The notes beneath the pieces were generated by a model. It had not been told where the DNA came from. It did not search any database and worked only from the letters and a program-made list of their open reading frames with translations. 64,000 nucleotides of DNA from Bisporella sp. PMI_857 (Eukaryota; Ascomycota; Leotiomycetes; Helotiales; Helotiaceae): positions 744,001 through 808,000 of the forward strand of contig JAJSPD010000008.1 in assembly GCA_021307315.1 (NCBI GenBank), read 5' to 3'. This document shows positions 46,868 through 59,141 of the stretch, piece after piece. The number at the start of each line of letters is the position of its first letter. Within the stretch, counting starts at the first letter, position 1. The translations under genes and the position numbers were made by a program.

Positions 46868-47158
46868 TAGGGTTACTCTCCCGAAAGTTCCATTCTTCCT
46901 ACTACATGAATCTTTCTTGACTCTGGAGTCATTGAGATCTCACTCCTGCTAAAGATTCTCTACCCATATCGGCTTGTCATTCATTACTTCTACATGGTTT
47001 CGTTATTGTCACATTGTGTTTTCGATTTTAGCCTCAGGCAGGAAGAAGCGGCTGCCAAGGCTTGCAACCTTATGGAATGACGAAGGTCGTCACTCACACT
47101 ACCATACTTACACTCAAGACACAAGCAACCTTAATCGAGCCGCAGAGCGCGAAGGACC

Positions 47159-47978
47159 ATGAATGTAAGGCATATAATGGCCGTGAATCATATTTATACT
47201 GACTTTGAACAACCCAGATCGTCGAATGGGCTTTTGGAAAGCGTATGACGCCAGCGGAGCGTCTTCGCAAGCACCAAAGATCCCTCGAAAAGACCAACGA
47301 GAACTCGACCGTGAAAGGGTGAAATTAGAAAAATCAGGAAAAGAAGCTGATACAAGAAATCAAGAAGAGTGCAAAGAATGGGCAGATGGGAGCATGCAAG
47401 ATCCAGGCAAAGGATCTAGTTCGGACCAGGCGATATATTGAGAAGTTTTATTCCATGAGAACACAGCTACAAGCTATATCACTGCGCATACAGGTACATA
47501 CAGCTTTTCAGAGCCTAGTTGCTGCTGCTGACAATCGCGCTAGACTGTTCGGACGAACGGCAGATGATGCAGGCGATGAAAGGTGCAACAGGAGTTTTAG
47601 GCAGCATGAACGAAGCATGAACTTGCCAGCACTCCAACGGATAGCTATGGAATTTGAGAGAGAGAATGATATCATGGACCAGAGACAAGAGATGATGGAC
47701 GACGCCATCGACGATGTGACCGGCCTAGAAGATGAGGCAGACGGCGAAGAAATAGTCGAGCAAGTACTGGAGGAGATTGGTGTGGATTTAAGACAGGCTG
47801 TAAGTTGCTCATATCTTCGTTCCTATCTGCTTGCCCTAACGTTCTTCAGATGGGAGAGACACCACAAGGGCTTCAAAACAACGTGATATCCGAGGGTAGA
47901 ATTGCTCAACCTGTGGGTGCTGGAGGGGGTGGGGACCCAGGAGATGATGACCTACAAGCTAGGCTGGACAGTTTTTAA
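47159..47978 (+). CDS. DID4: ESCRT-III subunit DID4/VPS2 (CHMP2)
   Basis: Core ESCRT-III protein that caps Vps24/Snf7 filaments and recruits the Vps4 ATPase for vesicle scission at endosomes. The first coding exon is only six nucleotides (ATG AAT, 47159-47164), followed by a 53-nt intron (47165-47217). Exon 2 encodes IVEWAFGKRMTPAERLRKHQ with RSLEK, then RELDRERVKLEK and GQMGACKIQAKDLVRTRRYI. Exon 3 gives QMMQAMKGATGVLGSMNRSM, NLPALQRIAMEFERENDIMD and MDDAIDDVTGLEDEADGEEI. Exon 4 ends DDDLQARLDSF, the MIM1 motif region for Vps4. Introns: GTACAT to TAG (about 47493-47541) and GTAAGT to CAG (about 47800-47850). Breaks at about 47303, 47557 and 47614 are single missing bases. Confidence 0.92.
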
Positions 47979-48437
47979 GACGGTGATATACATTAGAGGC
48001 TTTCAATTAGCAAAGGCGTTTCCCTTGATGTCGGTTAGCGATGGACATTGTTTGTTTTCCGTATTGCGGTACCCCACACTATGCATAGTGAAAGCTTTGT
48101 GATGACTTAGCTGCTTTAGCTTTAGAGACCTCAGAGGTACCTGATTTCCATGAATTCTCTAGCCGCCAGGTCCAGGCTAGAATAGGTCTTATAAGGAGAG
48201 TCGCGTTTGGTTAAAATCTATTTCAGGGATTAGCAAGAATGATACCCTCTGTAAATTGTCCCCTCGATCCCGCACTGTAGAAGCTTTTGGCCCTGAAGTA
48301 CCCACATTGTAGCAACCTTGTGAACCACTCAGGCTTCCATCCCACCACATCATGCGCCAGCATCTTTGTCATAGCCCAAATCCTTTCGAGTTCAGTGCTT
48401 ACTTGCGTTGCTCCTTCTTCCCGCCGAAGAAGTTATA

Positions 48438-48469
<32 letters not shown>

Positions 48470-49217
48470 TGTTTTCATTCCGTAGCCGCTTTTCATCTGT
48501 GTACTGTAGTAGCCAGCCCGCGTTTCTCACAGCAACTGGTGTAATTCATTGTTCCGCCAACAATCAACTAACCCTCCGTGATTCTGACCCAAACAAGCTT
48601 ACAGGGGTCGCCAGAAGGGCCCAACTTCCACTTATCGCATTGTTGGTACCACCCGAAAGATCGGCGACTCTAGACATTTAGGTACATCATCACTCTCAAC
48701 ACACACAAGCGCAAGAACCAGAAGAAACAGGCGAATTCAAGATTGCCCACTGTAGAGCCTATCTTCTGGAACATACACGAAGATCACAACCATATAAGGA
48801 CCTTCACCAAGCTAATTGTCGAGCATCCGCAAAATCATATTTTGACTTAAGCCGCAAGTAAGAAATCTTTGGAGGGGGACTCTCCCCACCCCCATACTCA
48901 AGAGGGAGGAAAAGTTCCAAGCGTAGAGGCTATGCCCTTGTTTTCAACCCAAAGCTAAGATCGATTATATTTAGGGAACGTTACTGCGACTTTCACATAT
49001 ATACGTCGTAAAAAGCGGAACAAGTGCCAGATTCCGCCCAATTTCAGTGAAGGGAAAGGATAAATCTGCCTCCAGGTAGTCAGAAACACCCTTTCCTACC
49101 GATTGCGACAGAGCCGTAACCCTTTCAGTCTCTCCCAGAGACACATACAACACATTCAAACAAAGTGGCAGGCGGCAAACGGAGGAGTATATCCTCCCAG
49201 GAGGATTGCTAAACAGA
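47979..49217. other. Intergenic, no gene seen, contains a TG microsatellite
   Basis: Between DID4 and the Ptc1-like phosphatase gene. Apart from the dinucleotide repeat, only short frames without features are present. Confidence 0.5.
48440..48470. repeat. (TG)n microsatellite
   Basis: About fourteen to fifteen uninterrupted TG units. No gene spans it. Confidence 0.9.
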
Positions 49218-51165
49218 ATGTTTGGCAACTCTGGACCTCAGAAGGACGCGGAATCATCTAATTCGGAATCGCCTGTGACGTCTGCGAACTCAAATAAGAG
49301 CAGTTCTACATCAAAAACTCAGGATGATACCGGAAACGGGGAAAAGCGAAGTGGTAACGGCAGTCCTCAAGGCCGACCTTTTGGAGATAATGGAGGAGAA
49401 AAGAAACGTCGTAGTAGCGGAGTAGCCGGCAAGGCTGGGTCTCTTATTGCCAGAGCACAGAATCACTTCAGCCAAAGTCCAAACTCTGGAGGGAAGGGAG
49501 CTGAGCAGAATATTCAAACTCCGCTACAGAAGCTTGGAAGAAGATCCTGCTCTAAGCGTTCCTCAAGGACAGCATAATAACTCAGCGGGCGAATCTCATC
49601 CGGGACCACGATCTACCTTCAGAGTTGGCGTCTGGGAAGACAAGAATAAGAAATGTAGACGAACGATGGAGGACACACATGCTTTTTTATACAACTTTCT
49701 GCACACGCCTGCACCTGCTCTGGGACAAGAGTCGCCTTCAATCAGCTCCAAATCACGAAAGTCCAGCGACGACGCAACTGACGCTGATGACTCGGCCAAC
49801 AACCTTACTTTAGTGACCTCTTCGGCAGAAATGTTGGAAACAGATAATGGCTATTTTGCGATCTTTGATGGTCATGCCGGCACTTTTGCAGCTGATTGGT
49901 GTGGTAAGAAGTTGCATATCATTCTTGAAGAAATGATTCGAAAAAATCCTAACACATCTATTCCCGAACTCCTTGATATGACCTTCACAAGCGTCGATAA
50001 TCAACTAGAGAAACTCCCTGTAAAGAATAGTGGATGCACAGCTGTAACCGCAGTTCTTCGTTGGGAAGACCGCATACCCAATGCGCAGTCAGCGACTGGT
50101 TCCACTGCTATTGCTACAGCTACGGCTGCAGCCCTGAAAGCTTCAGAGGAGGCGATCAAGAATGAGGATCAGCCTGGCGATGGTGCGGTCGACATAAGCA
50201 AAACACCAGCACAACAACCAAATGCGGCTGCTAGTGCTGCAAGCGCTGCAATTGCAAGCCCCCAGTCGAATGAGGCGACCCACGCAAAGCTAAAGAATAC
50301 TGCCTCACGCCAACGAGTTCTTTATACCGCAAATGTTGGTGATGCTCGAATTATACTGTGTCGTGGCGGGAAAGCCCTACGTCTATCCTATGATCACAAG
50401 GGAAGTGATGAGAATGAGGGAAAGCGTATTGCTAATGCTGGGGGTCTGATTCTCAACAACCGCGTCAATGGCGTTTTGGCAGTCACTCGGGCGTTAGGGG
50501 ATGCTTATATGAAAGATCTCGTAACGGGCCACCCATATACTACTGAGACTGTCATTCAACCCGATGTGGACGAATTCATGATTCTTGCTTGCGATGGCGT
50601 AAGTTCATAAGCCTTCCCCTAGGAGTCCAGAATGTACTAATGTATCTCACAGCTTTGGGATGTCTGTTCTGATCAGGAAGCTGTCGACCTAGTCCGCAAT
50701 CAACAAGATCCCAATTCAGCAGCTAAGCAACTCGTTGACCATGCTCTTGCCCGCTTCAGTACCGACAATCTCTCTTGCATGGTTGTTCGTTTCGATAAAA
50801 CAGCTCTACTGACAACTGCTAAAGAACCTTCCTCAGCGATTGGCGTAGAAGGTGACCCTCTTTCTCATCCAGGCAAAATCTCTGAGGTAGAGAAGATTGT
50901 CAATGACGCAAAGAGAAGGGTGGCAGAGGATGGAGTTCCTGGGATTGGGGTTAGCGGCAGCAATTCTGGCAAAGGTCACGATCCTCAGGTGATTGATGGC
51001 GAAACTATACCCGGTATCGGCGCCATGGAGAAAGTTGTCGAAGAAGAGCCTACTCTGGTTGATGGCGACGCACCAGAAGCTAGCATTGAAGGTGCAAACG
51101 CCTCGCTGAACAACGCTATAGATATTCAGTTAAAGTTGCCGGAGAAGGTCGCCAATACCGAATAA
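49218..51165 (+). CDS. PTC1: Protein phosphatase 2C, Ptc1-like
   Basis: Metal-dependent Ser/Thr phosphatase that dampens MAP kinase (HOG and cell-wall) signalling in yeast. A disordered 140-residue N-terminal region ([20 protein letters not shown], then [20 protein letters not shown]) precedes the PP2C domain: [40 protein letters not shown] with the metal-binding [81 protein letters not shown] and [10 protein letters not shown] with the second metal-ligand Asp. An Ala/Gln-rich insert of about 70 residues lies between the SGCTAV and TANVGDA motifs. The C-terminal tail (about 115 residues) is acidic and Gly-rich. One intron, 50599-50652. A one-base break near 49545 joins the two reading frames. 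Confidence 0.9.
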
Positions 51166-54100
51166 CACCACGTCAATGAGATAGAACATATTGGGTTAGC
51201 AATTTACGCGGGTTCTTTCTTTTCACTTTCAAGGATGCATTACACGCGGGCAGGAATTTGCGCACGACTTTTTATGAATGGTTGGGAACTATCGATTACA
51301 CGTGGGTGAGGTGAGGATGCTTGTGGGGATGGCACACTGGATTTCTGAAGCTGGAGGCTTGTTCCTCGTGGCGGTCTTGCTTCCAGGCTTATTGTGTAAT
51401 TAGGCATGAAATATGCATCGCTTTGATTCCCTATTCCTTTTGTCTTCCGTATTAATCGTTGTCATGCCGTGTGGTCTTGCCTTTGTTTATCACCCTGAGT
51501 CTCAAGAGCTCAAGTTTGTGTCTTTGAGGCCCAGGCTCTTGTATTCATCGTTGCTAGACTCTGCATTGTCAGTCTGAGAGTTCAACATATGGTGATTTCT
51601 TAATCTTAACGGTGAGTTTATGGTCTGGAATATCATTCTGTTGACATGAATATTCGATGGCGATTGTACTCATAGCCATGACTGGTGCACTACCAACACT
51701 TTTCTTGTTACTGGTGGGTGGAATTACTACCGCTATAGATACTGTGAAGGGTTCAGCAGGGCAGATACCTGACGTCTTTATCACGGAGTCAGTAGCACCA
51801 CAAGATAAATTTTCCATGGAGCGCATTGATTGCTTTTCTTCAACTTAGCACGAACAGGAACGTGCACTGCTTCCAAGTGTTAGCCTCAACTTCTTTCTAA
51901 GAGGAATACCTTGCAATATGGATCAGAATGAGTTGAGGATCATTCAGCATCAAAAAAAGGGGCTCCGCTCATGCCAATGGTCAGCTTTCTTGGCCACGGG
52001 TTGACGACGGCGGGCTGGTGAAGAGTCCAAGGACATGAATATTTCATTCAAAGCACTCTTCCTAACTTCACACCCGACACTACCGACCTTGAGTAATCCA
52101 GAACTTTACGACTCCCCTTGTCATTGTATCTATAGCAATGACCTTAATGGCTAGAGTTGCAGCCTTGCCACCCACGAGCTCAACTTCATCTATGTTAAAA
52201 GCGGACTCAAAACCGGCGGCCACAGTGCTGCCGATAGTTGCCTAATGTACAGAACTCCCATATCTTAACTGCGGCCGGGTTTAGTAAGCCATTTTCGTTG
52301 AAAGAGGGTGTTTCAGAACGCAACTTCGTTAACCGGAATCTTATGGCTGCCCATCCCTACGCAAAGGCGGACAGAAGATGTCGGCAAAGAAAGAACATAT
52401 TTGTGGTTCTGTTCCAAAATCCATGGGATTGGAAGCTAGTTTTTGCGAAGGCGAAGAAGAGATCCGAGCTGATCGAAGCGGTGGAATCCGGCAAGCAAGA
52501 GACAATTTCTACAATGGCTTAGCGTTCATCCGATCTGCTCTAGATCTCAACGCCACAGGAGCGCCTCGCTGTGCTTCCTCGATAATGAACTTGAAAAATG
52601 TCATCGAGGCATTCATTCCTAGGGCAGTGAAGACGTACGAACTAACTCAGCCAAAAAACAGACAAGTTTCAAGTTATGAAGGTTTATCATGCTTCTAGGG
52701 GGAGGGTTTTCCAGGGGCTACAACGGCGGCCCAGGCTCGGTAGGTGCAGATACTGCGCTTGCTGGGAAGTAGGGAGTGTGCGCAGAGTTAGCCGGTAGGT
52801 TGGAAGATGAGCTGCCCAATAAATCGGAATCCGCTGGGAGAAGACCCTTTCCGACGTAACAAGCCCCCAGCTTGAGCATACTGCACAGCTGAATCTCGAT
52901 GAGCATTCAATATTAGAGCTTATACCTGCTCCTGGGACTCTGGATCCTGAACTTCATCGAAACTTGGGGATTCAGAGGCATTCCTTTTTAACCGCGTATT
53001 ACCTATCAGCAGGGACTTGACAGAGAGATCCATATGTCGCAAGCTAAGAACTACCGCTACAGGTAAATATCAGCGGGATCGCTCCCTACCAAAAATCAGC
53101 AAATATCTCGATGAAGAATAAACATTCCATCGTTTCGCGAAGCTTTCAGCCCTCAAGATGCAAGTCCATCACCTAATCGGTCGCACATGTTACCCAAGCA
53201 AACCCATTTAGCTATACGGCAGCTTCGTCTAGCAAACGAAGAGTTGTTACATCTGACGGCCTCCCAGGTTATAACAGCTTATAATGCTCGCTTTGCAAAG
53301 CATATACATATATCTGGGGAAGGAAAGGAGAAGTTGAAGCTGCCTGGTTGATTTTTTGCCCGACGACAAACATCCCAAGCGAACCGATCTCCCAGACGTA
53401 GTTCTAAATCCACAATACGCGGCACGCCAAAGCTTCCGGGCCAGATCTATAATATCCGAAGCGAATCTTGAGGCTTTGCGATCCTCCCGCCTCCTTATCC
53501 AATCCAACAAACCGGTCCGATACGCGAGCCAATCGTTCGCACGCCATTGCCACGGATTCGCTTAAGCCCCTGCGCTAGGCCATATTTAACGCCATTCCGA
53601 CATAGACGAGCATTAAGTGCATGCTGAACGCGGCAGGCCGGAATGTTCATCCTGGGTAAATATTTTGGATCGCAGTCTTCTAAATTCGGATAAGACCGTT
53701 ACAGCTTCCCAGCCAGTCAACTCGCCAGCACCGCAATGTATGATCCTTACAACTTACGCCCTCACACGCCGTCATCTTAAATGGGAAAGAATGCCTCTAC
53801 CGCAGAGCTGCTGTCTTGCTTCATTAGCATACTTTTGGCTTATATTATATCGTATTGCTCCCCGATCTACATTTTCCCCTTCAAGCGGCTACATCTATCG
53901 TCTACAATATATTATTACCACACATATGAACATCAGAAACATCTCCGATATATCCTAACTCCAAACTCATCAGTCAAACTCGACCTTTATCTCTCAGTTA
54001 ACCAGGTCATAAGTTGGTAGGGAGCCTCTCTGATAAACAGTAGTGACAAGAACTTGTAAAGTGAATGCTGCGAATGATTGACTATATTGATATTCTACAT

Positions 54101-56140
54101 ACAGTACGGTCCAAATGAGTGGCTGATAGCAATGAACCACTATCACAATAAACAAATATCCCTACGCCACAGCTTACCCTTTTCTTAATCTAAAAAATGG
54201 AACACCTTTTCAAAGGTTTAAACGCTGTGTCTTAAAGCGGACAGCCGCCAAGACGTATTACTTATCACACAGTACCGGAGACTGAAACATCAACAATATC
54301 GCCAGTACATCTACAGTTTGGGTTCGACTCACTGATCGGGGCTTTAGCTAGAGATAAGCTGAGCCGAAGAATGAAGGCTCTTTACCGACCCTGCGAATCA
54401 AATTTCCGTTTTAGAGACATAGTTTGGCAAGACGGACAGTGATATCATCAGCTATAGAACCGTTAGTTGGCCCATGTCAGAATATTTGAATCTCTGAAGG
54501 TAGCAAACCTTCGTCGTTTCGCAACTGGACAAAGTTATAGAAGCATGGTTCCTGTTCTACTTGCTCGGTCCCGTCAACATTGTAGAAACATGGCTCCTGG
54601 AATTCAGATGATACTGACTGGAGAAAGTCAGTCTCGGCCTTACGTGGAAGTACCCTAGCGCAGAAAATAATTATATACTAGTGGGCGGCAGGATTGATAT
54701 TCGCTTCAAGATGTACCGATTTGAATCTTGTAGCTGCAACAACGTAGACATTTAAACATCTCAGACAAATTTTCTCAAAGTTGGAAAGAAATTTGAGGAG
54801 CCTTCGCTACTGACAGAAGGACCGTAGGGTGCCGGGAGTTGACTTAAACTACATTATGAGGTGGGCATTGATTTTGACATCCACAAGGAGGAAAATCTTT
54901 GGCTTACCTCCCCACAGCAACGCAATGCTAGAGCTTTCTCACGACTCCGTAAAAGTGATGCTGATATGTAATTTTAGATGGTTCAAATACCAAATCCACC
55001 TTTCTAACTTACCAGAACCGCGAGCGCAACGATGAACACGATATACATCATTGTATGGCTTAAGAGGGGTAACTTTGTCTCTCATGAGTGGCCGCTGTGC
55101 AATCTTCACGTTAGCAACGAAGGTCTTCTGAGAAAACTCAACGTACTCCATACCTCGAATCGGTTGAGCCTAGGAGCACTCGTCCAAAGTTCCTGCTGCG
55201 CACTTCTGCCTAACCCGTACTTCCATCTGCGTTCATGAATGAGCTCTAGCGCCAATTCTAGTTCCAAGGTATTCTGGAAGCCTGTATATCCTCTACTACA
55301 AGTCCTAAACGGAGGCATTTAGCGGAATTATTGGGAAGATATCGTATGCCAAGAACAGAACCGTTTAGGGAGCAGCTTTCGTCGGGGGTTGCTTACCAAT
55401 GCTCCAGTCTTCCGCTATCCACATGTGTAAACTGCATACCAATCCCCGAATCAGATGAATTTGATAGAAGTTGGCTTGCACTCCGACGATTTTCGATCAG
55501 AAGCTGTGTACTCTGGCCGTAGATGGCATCCATCTTGATTAACTAAGAATGGTGATGCCGTATGAAGTGGATGGAAACTTGGTAAACAAACAGAATAACC
55601 TGCAGAATAAGAAAAGCAATGCGGTTTTCATGAGCGTTTCAGTATATACCATAGTTGTATGGGAGTAGATCTTTGAAAAGAGAGAGAAAGAGAGTACTAG
55701 TGATGCTGGGTAGCCGAAGAAGGCACGAATCTTGTAGTTACACCCAAAACCATACTATGAAGCCATAAAGTAGTCGTGGCCTCCATTTTAGTACATCCAC
55801 TTGGGAAGGTGCAAGATTACTAAATTAACACAATAAGAGCACGGTTTCAGAAATTGATGGCAATTACAGGCGTATCTTGGACATGGAGCACTTATTGGAG
55901 CTAGAATTTGAGATATCATACTGACATGGCCTAGCTCTATCTACCATTCTTCTATCAACATCTCGTTTGCATTATCAGAGCATTTCAATCTCTTGGCCTC
56001 CCTCCTTTCTGGCGCTACATTGGCCCTTATTGATTCCCTCCTCAGGTCCTCCATTTTAGGTAGCGTCTTGCGGACTTCTCTGTATTTGGCTTCCACAAAT
56101 TTGCCTATGTCCCTCACTTTACCATCAATGAGATGTGGGT
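51166..56140. other. Large gene-poor region, 5 kb, no recognised gene
   Basis: No conserved domain, exon chain, transposase or long terminal repeat is visible on either strand. The densest candidate is at 52238-52698, where two overlapping plus-strand frames (about 94 and 106 codons) share a region with gene-like base composition, and at 55520-55390 minus a frame begins MDAIYGQSTQLLIENRRSAS. Neither extends into a full protein. From about 53800 the sequence becomes AT-rich with many stops. It may hold decayed genes or old repeats, which I could not identify by eye. Confidence 0.45.
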
Positions 56141-57565
56141 TCAAGCCCATTTTCCCAAAACAGCCATGAGACCTGCGCCGAGACACATGCAGCTGAAAGC
56201 AAACATCATCATTTTGATAGAACTTTTCCTCATCTCGTGATTAAACATGAATTCGTGAGCCATTAATTCCACCAGACCAGTGTATATCAAGATCCCAGCA
56301 CTAATAGCATCGAAGACGCCATTCACTATCATCGTCCTTTGACTGCCAGGTGAGAATGTAGCACGGACACCAAGTCCTATTGCAATTGCGATGGGTGTTG
56401 AGAACCCATAAGCGGTTCCCAAGAACCATGGCATCCACTTCTTTGACCGTGGCCATCTGGCTGTGGCGAGTCGGGATCCCAGACCCAAGCCTTCGAATGT
56501 TTGGTGAAAAACAAGAACAATATATAGGACAGTGAAGTTGTCACCAGCAACAGCTAGGCTAAGGCCAATGAAGACGGAGTGAAACAACACACCGAACTCT
56601 AGGATGAAGAGTCCAGTCAACTGGGCTGCAAAATGATTATCACTCACATCATGATCGCGATGGTGACCCAAATGATCTTCGCCTCCAGGAGGATAGCTGA
56701 AGTCATTTGGTCTGACTGGGACACTTTGATGATGCGTCTGATGGGATCCAGGTTCAGGCTTAGAAGCACCCGTACCAGAATCTGTCTCAGAAATGCTATT
56801 AGATCCAGGAGAGTTGTCATTCTTATGACGCTCATGGGCATTGGGGACGAATAAATATGATTGTGAGTTTTCACTGCTGTCGAGATCATTTCGTACTTGA
56901 TTCGGTGGAGACGCTGCCATCTGCATCTGATTTTGTTCAATGTTATGTTTCTCAACCTGCCTCATATAATCACTTGAAGGGTCAAGCGCTTCTACGTCAT
57001 GATTGTGAGACGTGCCAAATACGTCAAATCGTGCTGCTAAAAGTTCGATAAAGAACATTAGGAATATGGTCATAAGAACTATTCCTTGCGCGTAGTCATA
57101 ATCTGTGATAGGTCCTGTTAAGCAAGGCGAATTGAGATTCGCATTTGCAGGTGAGAGTAGCTAAAATATGTTAACTCTCTCTAGGGTATGTGTCTCTTTG
57201 AAGTCATTGTAAATGAGCACGATGACCCGCGATTCAACAACATGCGAAGTAGATAAAGCACTTACATGTATGAAAGCCGTTGCTACTATTACTCCAGATC
57301 CGAAGTATTTTGTTATGAAGAATGCTAACGGAGGGACACGCATGCGCTTCGTTCGAGCAGCTGCAATTGGCAGCAATGCACCTATTTATAGAGATTAGCG
57401 GTGCGGTCAATAGTCACCAAACAGGATTATGCCCAAATTACCTAGCAATGAACCAAACCCAATCACAAAAATTGAAGATATCCGAAGGCCCAGCCGTCCG
57501 TCAAACTCATTCCCACTGCCACATTCATATTCTATCGCGTAGGTTTGGTCGAGTGCATCAGCCAT
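56141..57565 (-). CDS. ZIP-family zinc/iron transporter (ZRT type)
   Basis: Eight-helix divalent-metal uptake transporter, plasma membrane in characterised fungal relatives. From ATG 57565: MADALDQTYAIEYECGSGNE, FDGRLGLRISSIFVIGFGSL, then after an intron ALLPIAAARTKRMRVPPLAF and FITKYFGSGVIVATAFIH. Another intron precedes LLSPANANLNSPCLTGPITD and IVLMTIFLMFFIELLAARFD. The cytosolic loop is long (about 150 residues), His/Asp/Ser-rich (HNHD, HHRDHD) and probably metal-sensing. Signature helices: LFHSVFIGLSLAVAGDNFTV and VFHQTFEGLGLGSRLATARW, with His, Asn/Ser and Glu metal ligands, then GVFDAISAGILIYTGLVELM and AHEFMFN. It ends GAGLMAVLGKWA, the usual fungal ZIP end. Introns: about 57440-57382 (GTAATT to TAG) and about 57266-57164 (GTAAGT to TAG). 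An upstream open frame (to about 57730) could extend the N-terminus. Confidence 0.9.
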
Positions 57566-59141
57566 AATGCAGCAATACTTGCTCCAAGTCTTAAGCTTTG
57601 TACTTCTTTATTTTGTGCCGCGTCGGTGATATCTGAGTCGTCGTGACCTGGCAAGCAGTCTCGGGGTGCTTCTTGTTGAGGCTTGACAATCTTCAGTAGA
57701 GTTGAGGCGGGGATTGGCCGATATTTGTCGGAGAAGCTGGAGCGTGAAGCAAGTCGAAGAGAGTTTTTGCACAGCATTAAAAGATGAAGTGTTTAACAGC
57801 AGAATATCTGGAAATATTGTGAGCCTGGCTTCTCGACAATGTGAAAGGGTATCCTTTGGATTTTTAATCAGTTTGGACATACTTGGGTGTTTTTCACTGA
57901 CTCCACCATTGGTTGTGATTACACTCACTCAACAACTCTTTGCAGTTAGCCAGTTCCGGAGGGATTGAATCTCCACGGCAAGCGATAGTGTGGTTGTACA
58001 AAGAGAGTTTATATAGTTTATAGGGAGATTCTAGGGAGGGTGAGCCAGGTAAGAAATATGGGTGGTGGGGGATGGACACGGCTGCTATTCAAAAAGCAAC
58101 TTCAGATCTGTAATGCGCAACCGCAAAGCACCTTGATGGCCAGGCCAGGGTCGTAATTGTTATCGACACATGTTAAGCGAAAACCAGATCAAAGATGAAT
58201 GAAAATAGTCACAAACCTTTGACCCTCATCATTCTTTCCTCTCTATCATACCCATTTGGCTATTTCATTTCAAATATATACTAATCATCATCAGCATCCT
58301 AAAACGGCGTTTTTGTGGTTCAGCTCTTGGTGAAAGGCTGTTGTTGTTCTTGTTGTCATGGTTCGCGCAGATCTGGAACCCGCCGGTTCTGGTTTCATCG
58401 GCCCTGTGCACGATTCCGGCGTAATTCTGTTTCGAGAAGGTGGCTGCATTCTGCTTATTCCTTCAAGAGGACAGAATCATAGAAGATCTCTGTTGTAAGG
58501 AGGCATGAATGGTTCTAGGTTTCGTTATAAAAAGTAATCTCATCGCACAAATGTGGTGTGAGATGTGGATGGTCAAACAAGCACTTCAGCTGACCCCTCT
58601 CTCATCCTTGGTGATGGGAAACAACCAATCAGCGACAACATATTTTCAGCATCCTTCTACAACATGTGACTATAGGGTACATCTGTGAGACGCTTTGAGG
58701 GAACACAAGCAATACAAATAATTTTTCGTGGTCTATCAGTCTGACTTAAGATTGACAGGCTAGGCTTTCCAAGAAGCCCGTTCGTGTCCTCTACTCAAGG
58801 GTATATCCTTTGAAAGTACATCCTGTGGTCCTAAGCCTAAACATTTAGTTCCTTCCTGAGCATAGGGTGAACTAGTATAAAGTTACTTTAGTGTAACAGC
58901 TGGCAAGACACCTTTGCATGCCCCATATCGGTTTTCTCTGTGTTGTCTTTGCCTTCGTACATGGGGCATTTCTCTCTATCTTAGGCCCTGGAGCTTTGCT
59001 TTTGATCAAGTCACAAACCTTGTCTAATAACAAGCAGATATTCTTGAGCATTATGGCAGATGCCGAAATCCGCCATGACTAGAACGCCGACGGTTTTTTT
59101 CCATGTTTTGATCTCTCCATAATTGTGCGCGGCTGTTGTGT
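57566..59141. other. Intergenic, 1.6 kb; possible alternative 5' end of the ZIP gene
   Basis: Minus-strand frames from about 57930 to 57608 (ending near RDCLPGHDDSDITDAAQNKE) run towards the ZIP gene and could be 5' leader or an extra exon. The rest (58080-59141) shows no gene, repeat or RNA. Confidence 0.4.

Noticed and set aside
52238..52698. Two overlapping plus-strand frames of about 100 codons
   Set aside because: Composition is gene-like, but no motif or consistent exon chain could be read; kept only as a note in the gene-poor region.
55390..55520. Minus-strand frame starting MDAIYGQSTQLLIENRRSAS as a heterokaryon-incompatibility (HET) gene piece
   Set aside because: DAIYGQS resembles HET proteins, but no other HET block was found nearby on that strand, so the match is too short.
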